This document shows, in pieces, positions 1 to 6,481 of a stretch of 9,062 bases of DNA. Both the position numbers and the translations under genes were made by a program. Source of the DNA: Gammaproteobacteria bacterium (GTDB lineage Bacteria; Pseudomonadota; Gammaproteobacteria; GRL18); NCBI GenBank assembly GCA_027076245.1, contig JALTKC010000569.1, positions 1 through 9,062 of the forward strand, given 5' to 3'. The notes under the pieces are model-generated. The model was given only the letters and a program-made list of their open reading frames with translations, had not been told where the DNA came from and searched no databases. The stretch's first letter is position 1, and the number at the start of each line of letters is the position of its first letter.

Positions 1-60
1 TTATACCTGCCGGATGAAACATCCTCCTCATACACTTCCGGCAACCACTCGCTTAAATAA
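1..60 (+). CDS. lptM: LptM/YifL-like small lipoprotein, C-terminal fragment
   Basis: The window opens inside a reading frame that encodes LYLPDETSSSYTSGNHSLK and stops with TAA at 58-60. The first residues fit the G-L-K-G-P-L-Y-x-P motif that follows the lipidated cysteine in LptM (YifL), the small outer-membrane lipoprotein that helps assemble the LptD/E LPS translocon. In many gammaproteobacteria this gene lies directly before lysA, which is what is seen here, with 9 bp between stop and lysA start. The signal peptide and the lipobox cysteine lie outside the window, so the call rests on a short match plus gene order. Confidence 0.65.
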   Translation, partial: LYLPDETSSSYTSGNHSLK

Positions 61-69
61 AGAATCAGC

Positions 70-1329
70 ATGGATTATTTTAACTATCACAAAGGCCGCC
101 TGATGGCTGAGGATAATGATGTTGCCTCACTGGCTCAGCGTTACGGCACCCCGCTTTATATTTATTCCCGAGCCACTCTGGAACGTCACTGGCAGGCATT
201 TGATACCGCCCTGGCGGATCGGGATCACCTGATATGCTATGCGGTAAAGGCGAATTCCAACCTGGGGGTACTCAATCTGCTGGCACGTATGGGCAGCGGC
301 TTTGATATTGTCTCTGTGGGTGAACTGGAACGGGTTCTGGCCGCCGGCGGCAGCCCCGACAAAATTGTTTTTTCCGGTGTTGGCAAACGTGTCGATGAAA
401 TACAGCGTGCCCTGGAAGTGGGTATTTACTGTTTTAACCTGGAATCTGAAGCTGAAATTGAGCGTATTAATGAAGTAGCCAAGGATATGGGTGTAACAGC
501 ACCAGTATCCGTGCGCGTTAACCCTGATGTGGATGCCAGAACTCACCCCTATATTTCCACCGGTCTGAAATCCAATAAGTTCGGTATTCCTATTGAAAAA
601 GCCATGGACGTTTACCAGCATATTGCTCAGCATAAACATCTGGAAATTGTCGGTGTAGACTGTCATATCGGTTCCCAGCTACTGGAAATTGAGCCCTTTA
701 TTGACGCTCTGAACCGGGTACTGCTGCTGGTGGATGAGCTGCGCAAAAAAGACATTAAACTGCATCATCTGGATCTGGGCGGCGGCCTGGGCATTACTTA
801 TAGTGATGAAACCCCGCCTTCTCCCTCTGACTATGCCCAGGCAATTAAACAGGTACTGTCCGGCCGCAAACTCAAGCTGATCCTGGAACCCGGCCGGGCG
901 ATTGCCGGTAATGCCGGTATTCTGCTGACCCGGGTAGAATTTCTGAAACTGACCCATGATCCCGAAGGTAAAAACTTTGCCATTGTGGATGCCGCCATGA
1001 ACGATTTAATGCGTCCGGCGCTGTATCAATCCTGGCAGGCCATTATCCCGGTTATTGAACCTGAGGACAGCGTACCCAGGCGCACTTATGATATTGTCGG
1101 CCCGATTTGCGAAACCGGGGATTTTCTAGGCAAAGACCGTGACCTGGCCATTAAGCCCAACGATTTACTGGCCATCCGCTCAGCCGGTGCCTATGGTTTT
1201 ACCATGAGTTCCAATTACAATTCCCGGCCCCGGGCGGCAGAGGTCATGGTGGATCAGGATAAACATTACCTGGTGAGGGAACGGGAAAGCCTAAACTCCC
1301 TGTTTAATAATGAGTCCGTTCTGCCCTGA
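70..1329 (+). CDS. lysA: Diaminopimelate decarboxylase
   Basis: This PLP enzyme converts meso-diaminopimelate to L-lysine and CO2, the last step of lysine synthesis, in the cytoplasm. The 419 residues match the usual length of the fold-III decarboxylases. Visible landmarks are YAVKANSN with the PLP-binding Lys60, HIGSQ at 199-203, the phosphate-binding DLGGGLG around 235-241, EPGR at 273-276, CETGDFLG with Cys347 of the active site supplied across the dimer, and SAGAYGFTMSSNYN at 371-384 with Tyr375. The start is the ATG after a weak AAAGA-type ribosome site. Upstream is the lptM tail. Downstream the stop TGA overlaps the start of the ychJ-like gene by one base. In many relatives dapF follows lysA; it is absent here. 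No defect is visible. Confidence 0.97.
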   Translation: MDYFNYHKGRLMAEDNDVASLAQRYGTPLYIYSRATLERHWQAFDTALADRDHLICYAVKANSNLGVLNLLARMGSGFDIVSVGELERVLAAGGSPDKIVFSGVGKRVDEIQRALEVGIYCFNLESEAEIERINEVAKDMGVTAPVSVRVNPDVDARTHPYISTGLKSNKFGIPIEKAMDVYQHIAQHKHLEIVGVDCHIGSQLLEIEPFIDALNRVLLLVDELRKKDIKLHHLDLGGGLGITYSDETPPSPSDYAQAIKQVLSGRKLKLILEPGRAIAGNAGILLTRVEFLKLTHDPEGKNFAIVDAAMNDLMRPALYQSWQAIIPVIEPEDSVPRRTYDIVGPICETGDFLGKDRDLAIKPNDLLAIRSAGAYGFTMSSNYNSRPRAAEVMVDQDKHYLVRERESLNSLFNNESVLP

Positions 1330-1751
1330 TGGCAAAAAAGTCTGCTCAGCACTTTACTGGCCAGTCGGACTGCCCCTGTCAGTCCGGCCTGAGTTATGCT
1401 CAATGCTGCGGCCGCTTTCTTAAAGCGGCAGATAACAGTGCCTCCCCTCAAACCGCTGAACAGTTAATGCGTTCACGTTATAGCGCTTATGTGCTGGGCT
1501 ATAGCCAGTATCTGTTAAACACCTGGCACCCGCAATACCGCCCACAAAAAATTGATCTGTCAGACTCTGCCCAGCAGTGGATTGGCCTGAAAATTAAAGA
1601 CACGGTTAAAGGTATGCCTCAGGATGACAATGGTGAAGTGCATTTTATCGCCCGCTACAAGATAAACGGCAAAGCCTCACGCCTGGAAGAACGTTCACAA
1701 TTTGTAAAAATGGCCGGGCAGTGGTTTTATACTACCGGCCAGCTCCTTTAA
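1329..1751 (+). CDS. ychJ: YchJ-like SEC-C motif protein (UPF0225)
   Basis: A 140-residue protein with an N-terminal SEC-C zinc-binding motif: Cys15-Pro-Cys17 and Cys26-Cys27 in CPCQSGLSYAQCC. After it comes the YchJ middle domain, an NTF2-like fold, recognisable from AEQLMRSRYSAYVLGYSQYLLNTWHP around residues 43-68 and the later strand WFYTTG near the end. E. coli YchJ is slightly longer; this copy seems to lack a second, C-terminal SEC-C motif. The exact function of the family is not known; the zinc motif resembles the one by which SecA binds SecB and ribosomes. The ATG shares its A with the lysA stop codon (TGATG), so translation is probably coupled to lysA. Confidence 0.88.
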   Translation: MAKKSAQHFTGQSDCPCQSGLSYAQCCGRFLKAADNSASPQTAEQLMRSRYSAYVLGYSQYLLNTWHPQYRPQKIDLSDSAQQWIGLKIKDTVKGMPQDDNGEVHFIARYKINGKASRLEERSQFVKMAGQWFYTTGQLL

Positions 1752-1915
1752 GCCTCTCCCCCACTTGATAAATACTGCTGAACTCTGGATAATGAAGGGT
1801 TAGTCAGTCACATACTGGCATTAAAAATATATCGACAATATCATTACTGATAACAACCAAATTGCATAACTAATATTTCATTTATTACATTACTAACAAT
1901 AGACAAGAGTTATCC

Positions 1916-2371
1916 ATGTTTACTATAAAAAATATAATCTTCATTATTATCTCAGCACTTCTGGCAGCACTGGCCGGACTGGCCCTGGATCAAATGGCCA
2001 TTGGCGGTGCTTTTATTAATCATCTTATCGTCGCACTGATTGCCGGTATGATTATCCTGCTGGCACTGTCTTTAACTGTGCAAAATGCGTCAGGCAAAAC
2101 CCGCTCTGCTCAGCAGCCCGCTAAAAAAGCCAGCCGCACTGCTGCCGCACCGAAAAAGCCCGGCAATCGGGAAACCGGTACCGTCAAATGGTTTGACACT
2201 AATAAGGGTTATGGTTTTATTACCCGCTCTTCCGGTGGTGATATTTTTGTCCATTTCCGTTCTATCAAGGGCAGCGGTTACCGCTCCCTGCATGAAGGTC
2301 AGAGTGTTGACTTCCTGGTGACCCAGGGTGATAAGGGGCCACAGGCTGAAGACATTCATGTTATTAAATAA
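1916..2371 (+). CDS. Membrane-anchored cold-shock domain protein
   Basis: A 151-residue protein made of two membrane segments (about 5-26 and 34-54), a Lys/Ala-rich basic linker (about 60-85) and a complete cold-shock domain (about 86-151). The domain has GTVKWFD, RNP1 KGYGFI at 97-102 and RNP2 DIFVHF at 109-114, the aromatic surface that binds single-stranded RNA or DNA. The layout implies that the nucleic-acid-binding domain is held at the cytoplasmic face of the inner membrane, since the linker after the second segment is positive. Such fusions of short membrane regions to a CSD are known from marine gammaproteobacteria but are poorly characterised. AAGAG six bases upstream supports this ATG. 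A 164-bp AT-rich gap precedes it and no clear promoter was recognised there. Function beyond RNA binding is inference. Confidence 0.9.
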   Translation: MFTIKNIIFIIISALLAALAGLALDQMAIGGAFINHLIVALIAGMIILLALSLTVQNASGKTRSAQQPAKKASRTAAAPKKPGNRETGTVKWFDTNKGYGFITRSSGGDIFVHFRSIKGSGYRSLHEGQSVDFLVTQGDKGPQAEDIHVIK

Positions 2372-2410
2372 AACTGTCTGATATTTCCGTTTTTTCAAAA
2401 CCGGTTCTGA

Positions 2411-2416
2411 GATAAT
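2411..2416 (+). promoter_or_regulatory. Possible extended -10 promoter for the 11-mer repeat protein
   Basis: GATAAT preceded by TG one base upstream (TGAGATAAT) matches an extended -10 element (TGnTATAAT). No good -35 is visible, which extended -10 promoters tolerate. A start near 2423 would give a leader of about 54 bases to the ATG at 2477. Confidence 0.35.
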
Positions 2417-2476
2417 AGCTCCAGGCTGTAAGAAGGGCATTTTCAGCACTTACTACAAAAAAGGATGGATCAGATC

Positions 2477-2848
2477 ATGAAAAAAACATTAATTTTTGCT
2501 GTTTTATTATTCACTCCGCTATTTCTGGCTGCTGCAGACACGGCTGTCCGGGAACAGGCTCAAAGCGCAGAACAAACCACTCAGACTGATGAAGGCACCT
2601 GGGACAAGGTAGGGGACAGCATTGTGGACACTTCCGATAAAACCTGGCAGGCCACCAAACATACCTCAAAAGAAATCTGGGAGGCTACAGCGGAACTGTC
2701 TTCCAAAGCCTGGGAGGCCACCAGAAACAGCTCATCCAGAGCCTGGCAGGCAACCAGAGAAACGACAGGAGAGGCGTGGGAGGCCACTAAAGAAGGCTCT
2801 GAAAAAGCCTGGGTTGCGACCAAAGAAGCGGTATCCGGCGAAGAATAA
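2477..2848 (+). CDS. Exported protein with six 11-residue W-x-A-T repeats
   Basis: The most likely start is the ATG at 2477, giving 123 residues. It yields a clean signal peptide (MKKTLIFAVLLFTPLFLAAA, cleavage near AAA-DT) and has AAGGA at 2461-2465. The in-frame ATG at 2465 would overlap that ribosome site and add four polar residues. The mature part begins with an acidic, Gln-rich stretch, then carries Trp at exactly 11-residue spacing six times, each as W-(Q/E/V)-A-T followed by charged and small residues. This 11-residue period fits long amphipathic helices or right-handed coiled coils, as in LEA-like and apolipoprotein-like proteins, so it may lie on a membrane surface or form a bundle in the periplasm. 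I recognise no named family. The length is complete and the stop is followed by a second in-frame stop (TAATAG). Confidence 0.8.
   Translation: MKKTLIFAVLLFTPLFLAAADTAVREQAQSAEQTTQTDEGTWDKVGDSIVDTSDKTWQATKHTSKEIWEATAELSSKAWEATRNSSSRAWQATRETTGEAWEATKEGSEKAWVATKEAVSGEE
2645..2842 (+). repeat. Six tandem 33-bp units coding for 11-residue repeats
   Basis: TGG codons occur at 2645, 2678, 2711, 2744, 2777 and 2810, exactly 33 bp apart. Each opens a unit reading W-x-A-T plus seven residues. The units differ at the DNA level (CAG/GAG, GCC/GCT/GCA/GCG), so the periodicity is kept at the protein level rather than reflecting recent perfect duplication. Confidence 0.9.
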
Positions 2849-2864
2849 TAGTAACAGTTTTATT

Positions 2865-2901
2865 TTTGCACAAAATGTCATCAGGTTTGCGCAAAACGTC
2901 A
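2865..2901 (+). promoter_or_regulatory. Tandem direct repeats 21 bp apart (candidate AraC-type operator)
   Basis: TTTGCACAAAATGTCA at 2865-2880 is repeated as TTTGCGCAAAACGTCA at 2886-2901, 14 of 16 bases identical, with a 21-bp period that puts both on the same face of the helix. The second copy abuts a -35-like hexamer. AraC-family activators of the XylS/OruR type typically bind two such direct repeats with the proximal one touching the -35. The regulator gene at 3101-4132 is a natural candidate for the protein that binds here, which is inference. Confidence 0.5.
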
Positions 2902-2929
2902 ATGACTCTACAGCAAAAAAAACTATACT
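2902..2929 (+). promoter_or_regulatory. Sigma70-like promoter upstream of candidate small RNA
   Basis: ATGACT at 2902-2907 (4 of 6 to TTGACA) and TATACT at 2924-2929 (5 of 6 to TATAAT) are separated by 16 bases. Transcription would start near 2936. The weak -35 next to the direct repeats suits an activator-dependent promoter. Confidence 0.5.
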
Positions 2930-2935
2930 TGTACT

Positions 2936-3102
2936 CAACAAGAAGAAGAAAATAATAATAAGAACGACACAAGCACACAACTTTAGGGGGAGTTAAATAA
3001 ATTACACAAGATTCCCTGAACATATTGAAATTCCGCGTCTTCAATATGAGTAGTTTATTTACCCCACCCTTACTCTGATAAAGCCTGTTAAAGGCTTTTT
3101 TT
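2936..3102 (+). ncRNA. Candidate structured small RNA
   Basis: Between the promoter-like element and a terminator lies about 167 bases with no plausible protein gene. The transcript would begin with a purine-rich unstructured stretch (about 2940-2966), then fold. GGGGG (2986-2990) and TAAATAAA (2994-3001) can pair with TTTATTTA plus CCCC (3054-3065). Inside that, CATATTGAA (3021-3029) and TTCAATATG (3040-3048) form a perfect 9-bp stem with a 10-base loop ATTCCGCGTC that is open for pairing. A rho-independent terminator ends it. No known sRNA family was recognised. It could instead be the 3' leader or tail of the upstream gene; the own promoter and the distance of more than 230 bases argue for a separate RNA. 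Confidence 0.5.
3080..3102 (+). terminator. Rho-independent terminator (+ strand)
   Basis: AAAGCCT (3080-3086), loop GTTAA, AGGCTTT (3092-3098), followed by a run of T that reaches 3102. It ends + strand transcription from the candidate small RNA or the repeat-protein gene and touches the stop codon of the convergent regulator gene. There is no A run on the left side, so it is not a good terminator for the opposite strand. Confidence 0.8.
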
Positions 3103-4132
3103 ATGCCTTTTTCCCAGAACTTTTCTCCAGTACACTATTTTGATACTGCCCGGGCGATACCCCTGACCAGCGCTTGAAAGCCCTGGAAAATGAACTGACT
3201 TCTGAAAACCCCAGCAGGAAAGCAATTTCACTCAGGCAGTGATTATTACCTTTTAAATAATCTTTGGCCATATTGGAGCGAATATCATCCAGCAAGCCCT
3301 TAAAACGTACATTCTCCTCGGCCAGTTTTAACTGCAGTTTACGCTTGCTCATATTCAGCTGTCCGGCAATGTCTTCCTCTGTGACCTTGCCGCAGGACAA
3401 TTGCTCAATAATCACCGCCTTAACCTGAGACACAATATTGTCCGGCTGTAACCTGTTTAATGCCTGGATAATAGACTGATCCATCATTTCTGCAAACAGG
3501 TGATCGGCTGCCGGCAGCCGCCGGGTAACATCCTCCAGGGCAAAAGAAATACTGTCTTCAGGTGCATCAAACACCGGTCTGCAGCCAAATACATCCAGGT
3601 ATTTCTGTACCTGCTGGGGTTCTGAATGGACAAAGCTAACGGCCTGCACCTGCAGGGAATGACCAAAATTCATTCGGCTCATACATAACAGAGTCGCCAT
3701 AATGGATTCTGAACGCGCCTGGAAAGCCGGGTTATGGCTGGAGTACTGTACCGATACCGTATATAACGAGTCCGTTTTACGGGTTTCTATTTCATAGGCA
3801 TTGGTCACAATATGGTGAAAACGACTCAGGCGGTGGAAAGCCCGCTCCAGAGATGAGCTCGCCAGCCAGGCATAACCCAGTGTACCCATTTGTGAAGGAT
3901 GCCAGGTATCACGACCGGCACTCAGACCCAGACAGGGTTCCTTAATAATATTCTGAGCATGATGCCACAGGGCAATTTCTATATAGGCATGACAGCGTTT
4001 ATTGCTGTCCTGAAGATCCGCTTCCTGCAGACCGAAATTTTCAAAGATAGGCCGTGGGTCAACGCCGTATTTGACCATAACATTCCATACTGTATTCAGG
4101 GTAGGGACATAAAAGTGATCCAGTGCTGACAA
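3101..4132 (-). CDS. AraC-family transcriptional regulator, OruR/ArgR type
   Basis: A 343-residue regulator. The N-terminal two thirds look like the arabinose-binding-like domain of the OruR/ArgR/MmsR group (PF12625 type), with the run LGLSAGRD..HPSQMGTLGYAWLASSSLERAF at about 68-99. The C-terminal AraC domain has two helix-turn-helices, about 253-274 (EEDIAGQLNMSKRKLQLKL) and 299-321, the latter ending in the signature FSEVSSFSRAFKRWSGVSPGQY. Members of this group are usually activators that sense small metabolites. The start is TTG at 4132, supported by GAGG six bases upstream; no ATG lies close by in frame. It is convergent to the candidate small RNA and divergent from the signalling cluster, so it might control either. 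Its ligand cannot be told from sequence. Confidence 0.93.
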   Translation of the reverse strand: MSALDHFYVPTLNTVWNVMVKYGVDPRPIFENFGLQEADLQDSNKRCHAYIEIALWHHAQNIIKEPCLGLSAGRDTWHPSQMGTLGYAWLASSSLERAFHRLSRFHHIVTNAYEIETRKTDSLYTVSVQYSSHNPAFQARSESIMATLLCMSRMNFGHSLQVQAVSFVHSEPQQVQKYLDVFGCRPVFDAPEDSISFALEDVTRRLPAADHLFAEMMDQSIIQALNRLQPDNIVSQVKAVIIEQLSCGKVTEEDIAGQLNMSKRKLQLKLAEENVRFKGLLDDIRSNMAKDYLKGNNHCLSEIAFLLGFSEVSSFSRAFKRWSGVSPGQYQNSVLEKSSGKKA

Positions 4133-4138
4133 GTGAAA

Positions 4139-4142
4139 CCTC
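4139..4142 (-). promoter_or_regulatory. Shine-Dalgarno deciding the TTG start of the AraC-type gene
   Basis: On the minus strand GAGG lies six bases before TTG (CCGAGGTTTCACTTG). This spacing is near ideal and supports TTG at 4132 as the true start rather than a downstream ATG at codon 19. Confidence 0.75.
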
Positions 4143-4169
4143 GGTTTACAGGAAAAGTGGTATGTCTGA

Positions 4170-4197
4170 ATTATATAGTTTTTTGGTGTTTTGTCTA
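4170..4197 (-). promoter_or_regulatory. Sigma70 promoter of the AraC-type regulator
   Basis: On the minus strand TAGACA (4197-4192, 5 of 6) and a perfect TATAAT (4175-4170) are separated by 16 bases. Transcription would start near 4163, giving a leader of about 30 bases that includes the GAGG ribosome site. This is the best promoter visible in the window. Confidence 0.75.
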
Positions 4198-4258
4198 AAT
4201 TTTACTACCCGATGAATAATAACAGGTTTTAACAATCACGAAGAAATTTATAAACCCT

Positions 4259-4282
4259 GTTCACATTTTTGAACTTTTTTTT
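4259..4282. promoter_or_regulatory. Palindrome GTTCA-N6-TGAAC followed by eight T
   Basis: GTTCA (4259-4263) and TGAAC (4270-4274) form a perfect inverted repeat, directly followed by T8 (4275-4282). It may be an operator for the signalling cluster that starts at 4361, or a weak attenuator hairpin; the stem is short and only two of its five pairs are GC. The rest of the divergent gap has a TATAAA at 4249-4254 with only a poor -35, so the promoter of the + strand cluster is not assigned. Confidence 0.3.
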
Positions 4283-4360
4283 CATATCCTACAGACAAGT
4301 TATTCATTTTAGACTTTATTCACAATTAGATAGCACAACAAAACTGAGAAAACGGCTGCC

Positions 4361-5068
4361 ATGAAACCATCCTCTATCCAATATGACAAAATCTCTACGG
4401 ATTTTGAACCGGCCTTTTATTTTGCTCATGCAGGCAGGGTTTCAAAACAGCGGATCAGCATGAAAGCAGACTTTCTGCCCGATTCCATGGCCGCTTTTTT
4501 TGAGTACCGACTCAAACAGCAGCCGGCTGATTTAAACGGCCACCTGCAGCGTATCGAGTTTTTCCTTTACCGGAAGCATTCATCCCGGTTATTTGCAGCG
4601 CTGTGCGACCTGTTTATTGTACTGGGGGATTCTGGCCGGGCTCTGCGCCAGCGGCTGTGTGAGAGCGCTAAAAACATTCTGGATGCCGGTCAGAGCACGT
4701 TTCTTGAACAGGCTTTAAGCCAGAAACTGGATAACAACGATAATTTTTTACCCCGGGACTGCCTGTTTAAAAATACTCATGGTGAACTGTTAACAGACTT
4801 TGTCACTGACAGGGACAACCGCCTCGACAGTGAAGATATTTTGGCCACTGCAGATTCGTATATTGAAAACAGTCAGTTTGAGGCCGCCCTGGAGTATATG
4901 ACAGAATATTTAAAACAGCAGCCCGATAATAAGGCCTTAACGGCCAGGCTGATAGAACTTTACCAGATATTAAATATGGAACAGGCATTTAATCAGGCCT
5001 ACCGTCAATTTGCTGATCAGGCATCAACCGGACACTTATGGAGTGAGGCTAAACAGGCATTTAATTAG
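4361..5068 (+). CDS. Helical-repeat / TPR-like protein of unknown function
   Basis: A 235-residue soluble protein, no signal peptide or membrane segment. Residues about 41-120 form a helical stretch (MAAFFEYRLKQQP, then LQRIEFFLYRK and LFAALCDLFIVLGDSGRALRQRL) that reads like a repeat scaffold. Residues about 159-215 look like one or two TPR-type hairpins (DILATADSYIENSQFEAALEYM, then LKQQPDNKALTARLIELYQIL), similar in style to the last helical hairpins of FimV-like polar proteins. It is the first gene of the + strand run, 75 bp ahead of the receiver-like gene, so it is probably a scaffold in the same system. The ribosome site is weak (GAGAAAACGG). I cannot name a family with confidence. Confidence 0.75.
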   Translation: MKPSSIQYDKISTDFEPAFYFAHAGRVSKQRISMKADFLPDSMAAFFEYRLKQQPADLNGHLQRIEFFLYRKHSSRLFAALCDLFIVLGDSGRALRQRLCESAKNILDAGQSTFLEQALSQKLDNNDNFLPRDCLFKNTHGELLTDFVTDRDNRLDSEDILATADSYIENSQFEAALEYMTEYLKQQPDNKALTARLIELYQILNMEQAFNQAYRQFADQASTGHLWSEAKQAFN

Positions 5069-5143
5069 TCATTTATAACAGGATTTTTAATAAAGTATTT
5101 ATTTAACGTAACTATTTAACAATGTATTCAGGGGTGGGGACTT

Positions 5144-6460
5144 GTGACAACAAAAACGTTTTATATCTCGTTACTGGGGATCGACCAGCGATCTCGTTCA
5201 GCGTATGAGATATTTTTTAAACAGATCCATAATATGGACTATGTTCTGACGGATGACTTCAGCCAGGCACAAATCTGCCTGGTGGATATGGACGCTTATA
5301 ATATTGACACAGAATATCAGGCTCTGCTCTCAGAACATCCGGCCATGATTATTCTGGTACTGTCCCTAAGTAACTATGAATGCCGCCTGGATACTGAATT
5401 TTTTATCCGTAAACCGGTAAAACGGACATCGCTGGAACAGTCTCTCAACCAAATCTGCAGCCGCTTTTTCCAGATCCCGGTACTCCATTCAGAGCAAACA
5501 CCCCAAAACCCCCAACCCATACCGGCAGATTATAAGGTGGTTACCCGTAAAACCCCATCTGAAACAAAGCCTGACACTACTGAAATGCCCCCCGGTAAAC
5601 TGTCTGCTGCACCAGCACCTGAAACAGCCAAAGTGGTTCCAATTAAGGGCAGTACACCCACTTCTGCAGCCAATGCCGGTAAATTATTGAAAGTCGAACA
5701 CGAAGAACATTTTGTCGGTGATCAGCCTGACATTGATATAGATGATCCACAGCAGTTAAAAACAATATTTTATTCCCCTGATAACTGCCTGCAGTCCGTT
5801 GTTGAACAGGCCAGTATTCAGTCCAGTCAGAGCGGACAGATCATCCAGCTGAATGTACACAACCACGAATTTTATTTTGATTATGCCGAACAGACCGTGT
5901 ACAGCACGGTGGGACCGGGCATTATCCGCCCCCTGTGCCTGCTCAGCCTGGATAACAAACCCCATTTTACTTCCAGACCCAACAGTTTCAGAAATGAACT
6001 GCACAAGATTATTCAGTCCAATAAAAATAAAACCATGAAAAAAGCTCTGGAAAAACAAAGCTGGAGTATGGAATCTTTTATGTGGCTGATCAGCCTGTGG
6101 TCATCAAGGGGGCGGATACCGGTGGGTACAGAAATTTTAAAACCGGTTTTTCTGATGGAATGGCCCAATCTGACCCGTCTGGCATCCATACCACATGCCC
6201 TGCGCATTGCTGCCCTGCTCTATGATCACCCATATCCGTTGGCCGATGCTGCACGCTTACTGGGTATTGAACAACGTTATGTATTTGCCTTTTACAGTGC
6301 CTGTAAGGCCATTGGTCTGGCTAATGTATCACGTCGGCAGATTGACCATACTTTTGCACCGGAACAGCCTGCCGAGCCTGAAAACAAATCCATATTGTCC
6401 AAGCTGCTGGGCAGGTTGAAACGTTTTTCAGAAAAATCTTCCATTAATGATATTGCATAG
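5144..6460 (+). CDS. Receiver-like protein with helix-turn-helix-like C-terminal part
   Basis: Start is GTG at 5144, with GGGGTGGGGA just upstream; the ATG at 5122 is out of frame. The 438 residues divide into three parts. Residues 1-108 resemble a response-regulator receiver: CLVDMD (Asp48 or Asp50) ends a strand like the phosphoacceptor strand, LVLS (Ser74) and FIRKPV (Lys90-Pro91) match the conserved Ser/Thr and Lys-Pro. The paired acidic residues after strand 1 are reduced to LGID, so phosphorylation is uncertain. Residues about 110-190 are a Pro/Thr-rich linker. Residues about 200-400 include a small beta region (SGQIIQLNVHNHEFYFDY) and a helix-turn-helix-like stretch (ALRIAALLYDHPYPLADAARLLGIEQRYVF), followed by a basic amphipathic tail. 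It is followed by the GTPase gene after 21 bp. A role as input or output partner of the GTPase is inference. Confidence 0.8.
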   Translation: MTTKTFYISLLGIDQRSRSAYEIFFKQIHNMDYVLTDDFSQAQICLVDMDAYNIDTEYQALLSEHPAMIILVLSLSNYECRLDTEFFIRKPVKRTSLEQSLNQICSRFFQIPVLHSEQTPQNPQPIPADYKVVTRKTPSETKPDTTEMPPGKLSAAPAPETAKVVPIKGSTPTSAANAGKLLKVEHEEHFVGDQPDIDIDDPQQLKTIFYSPDNCLQSVVEQASIQSSQSGQIIQLNVHNHEFYFDYAEQTVYSTVGPGIIRPLCLLSLDNKPHFTSRPNSFRNELHKIIQSNKNKTMKKALEKQSWSMESFMWLISLWSSRGRIPVGTEILKPVFLMEWPNLTRLASIPHALRIAALLYDHPYPLADAARLLGIEQRYVFAFYSACKAIGLANVSRRQIDHTFAPEQPAEPENKSILSKLLGRLKRFSEKSSINDIA

Positions 6461-6481
6461 GATCAGAGACCGAGCATAAAC

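Noticed and set aside
127..957. Long open frames on the minus strand opposite lysA
   Set aside because: They mirror the codon bias of lysA, have no ribosome sites or domain features, and lysA is certain.
2391..2404. GTTTT-TTC-AAAAC-like small hairpin after the cold-shock gene as a terminator
   Set aside because: The stem is AT-only apart from one pair at its base and no T run follows it.
2645..2842. 33-bp periodicity that could suggest a CRISPR-like array
   Set aside because: The units are contiguous without spacers, lie in one coding frame and are conserved as protein rather than as DNA.
2732..3044. Minus-strand frames across the 2849-3100 gap
   Set aside because: Low-complexity Phe/Leu-rich products from AT-rich DNA with no good start; they run through the opposite gene and the structured region.
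3046..3078. Tiny frame MSSLFTPPLL in the gap before the terminator
   Set aside because: No ribosome site before the ATG, and the ATG lies in the stem of the candidate small RNA; ten codons are too few to support a gene.
4192..4217. TAAATTTT and CGATGAATAA considered as a sigma28 flagellar promoter
   Set aside because: The spacing between the two parts does not fit the sigma28 consensus, and the region is better explained by the minus-strand TAGACA/TATAAT promoter.
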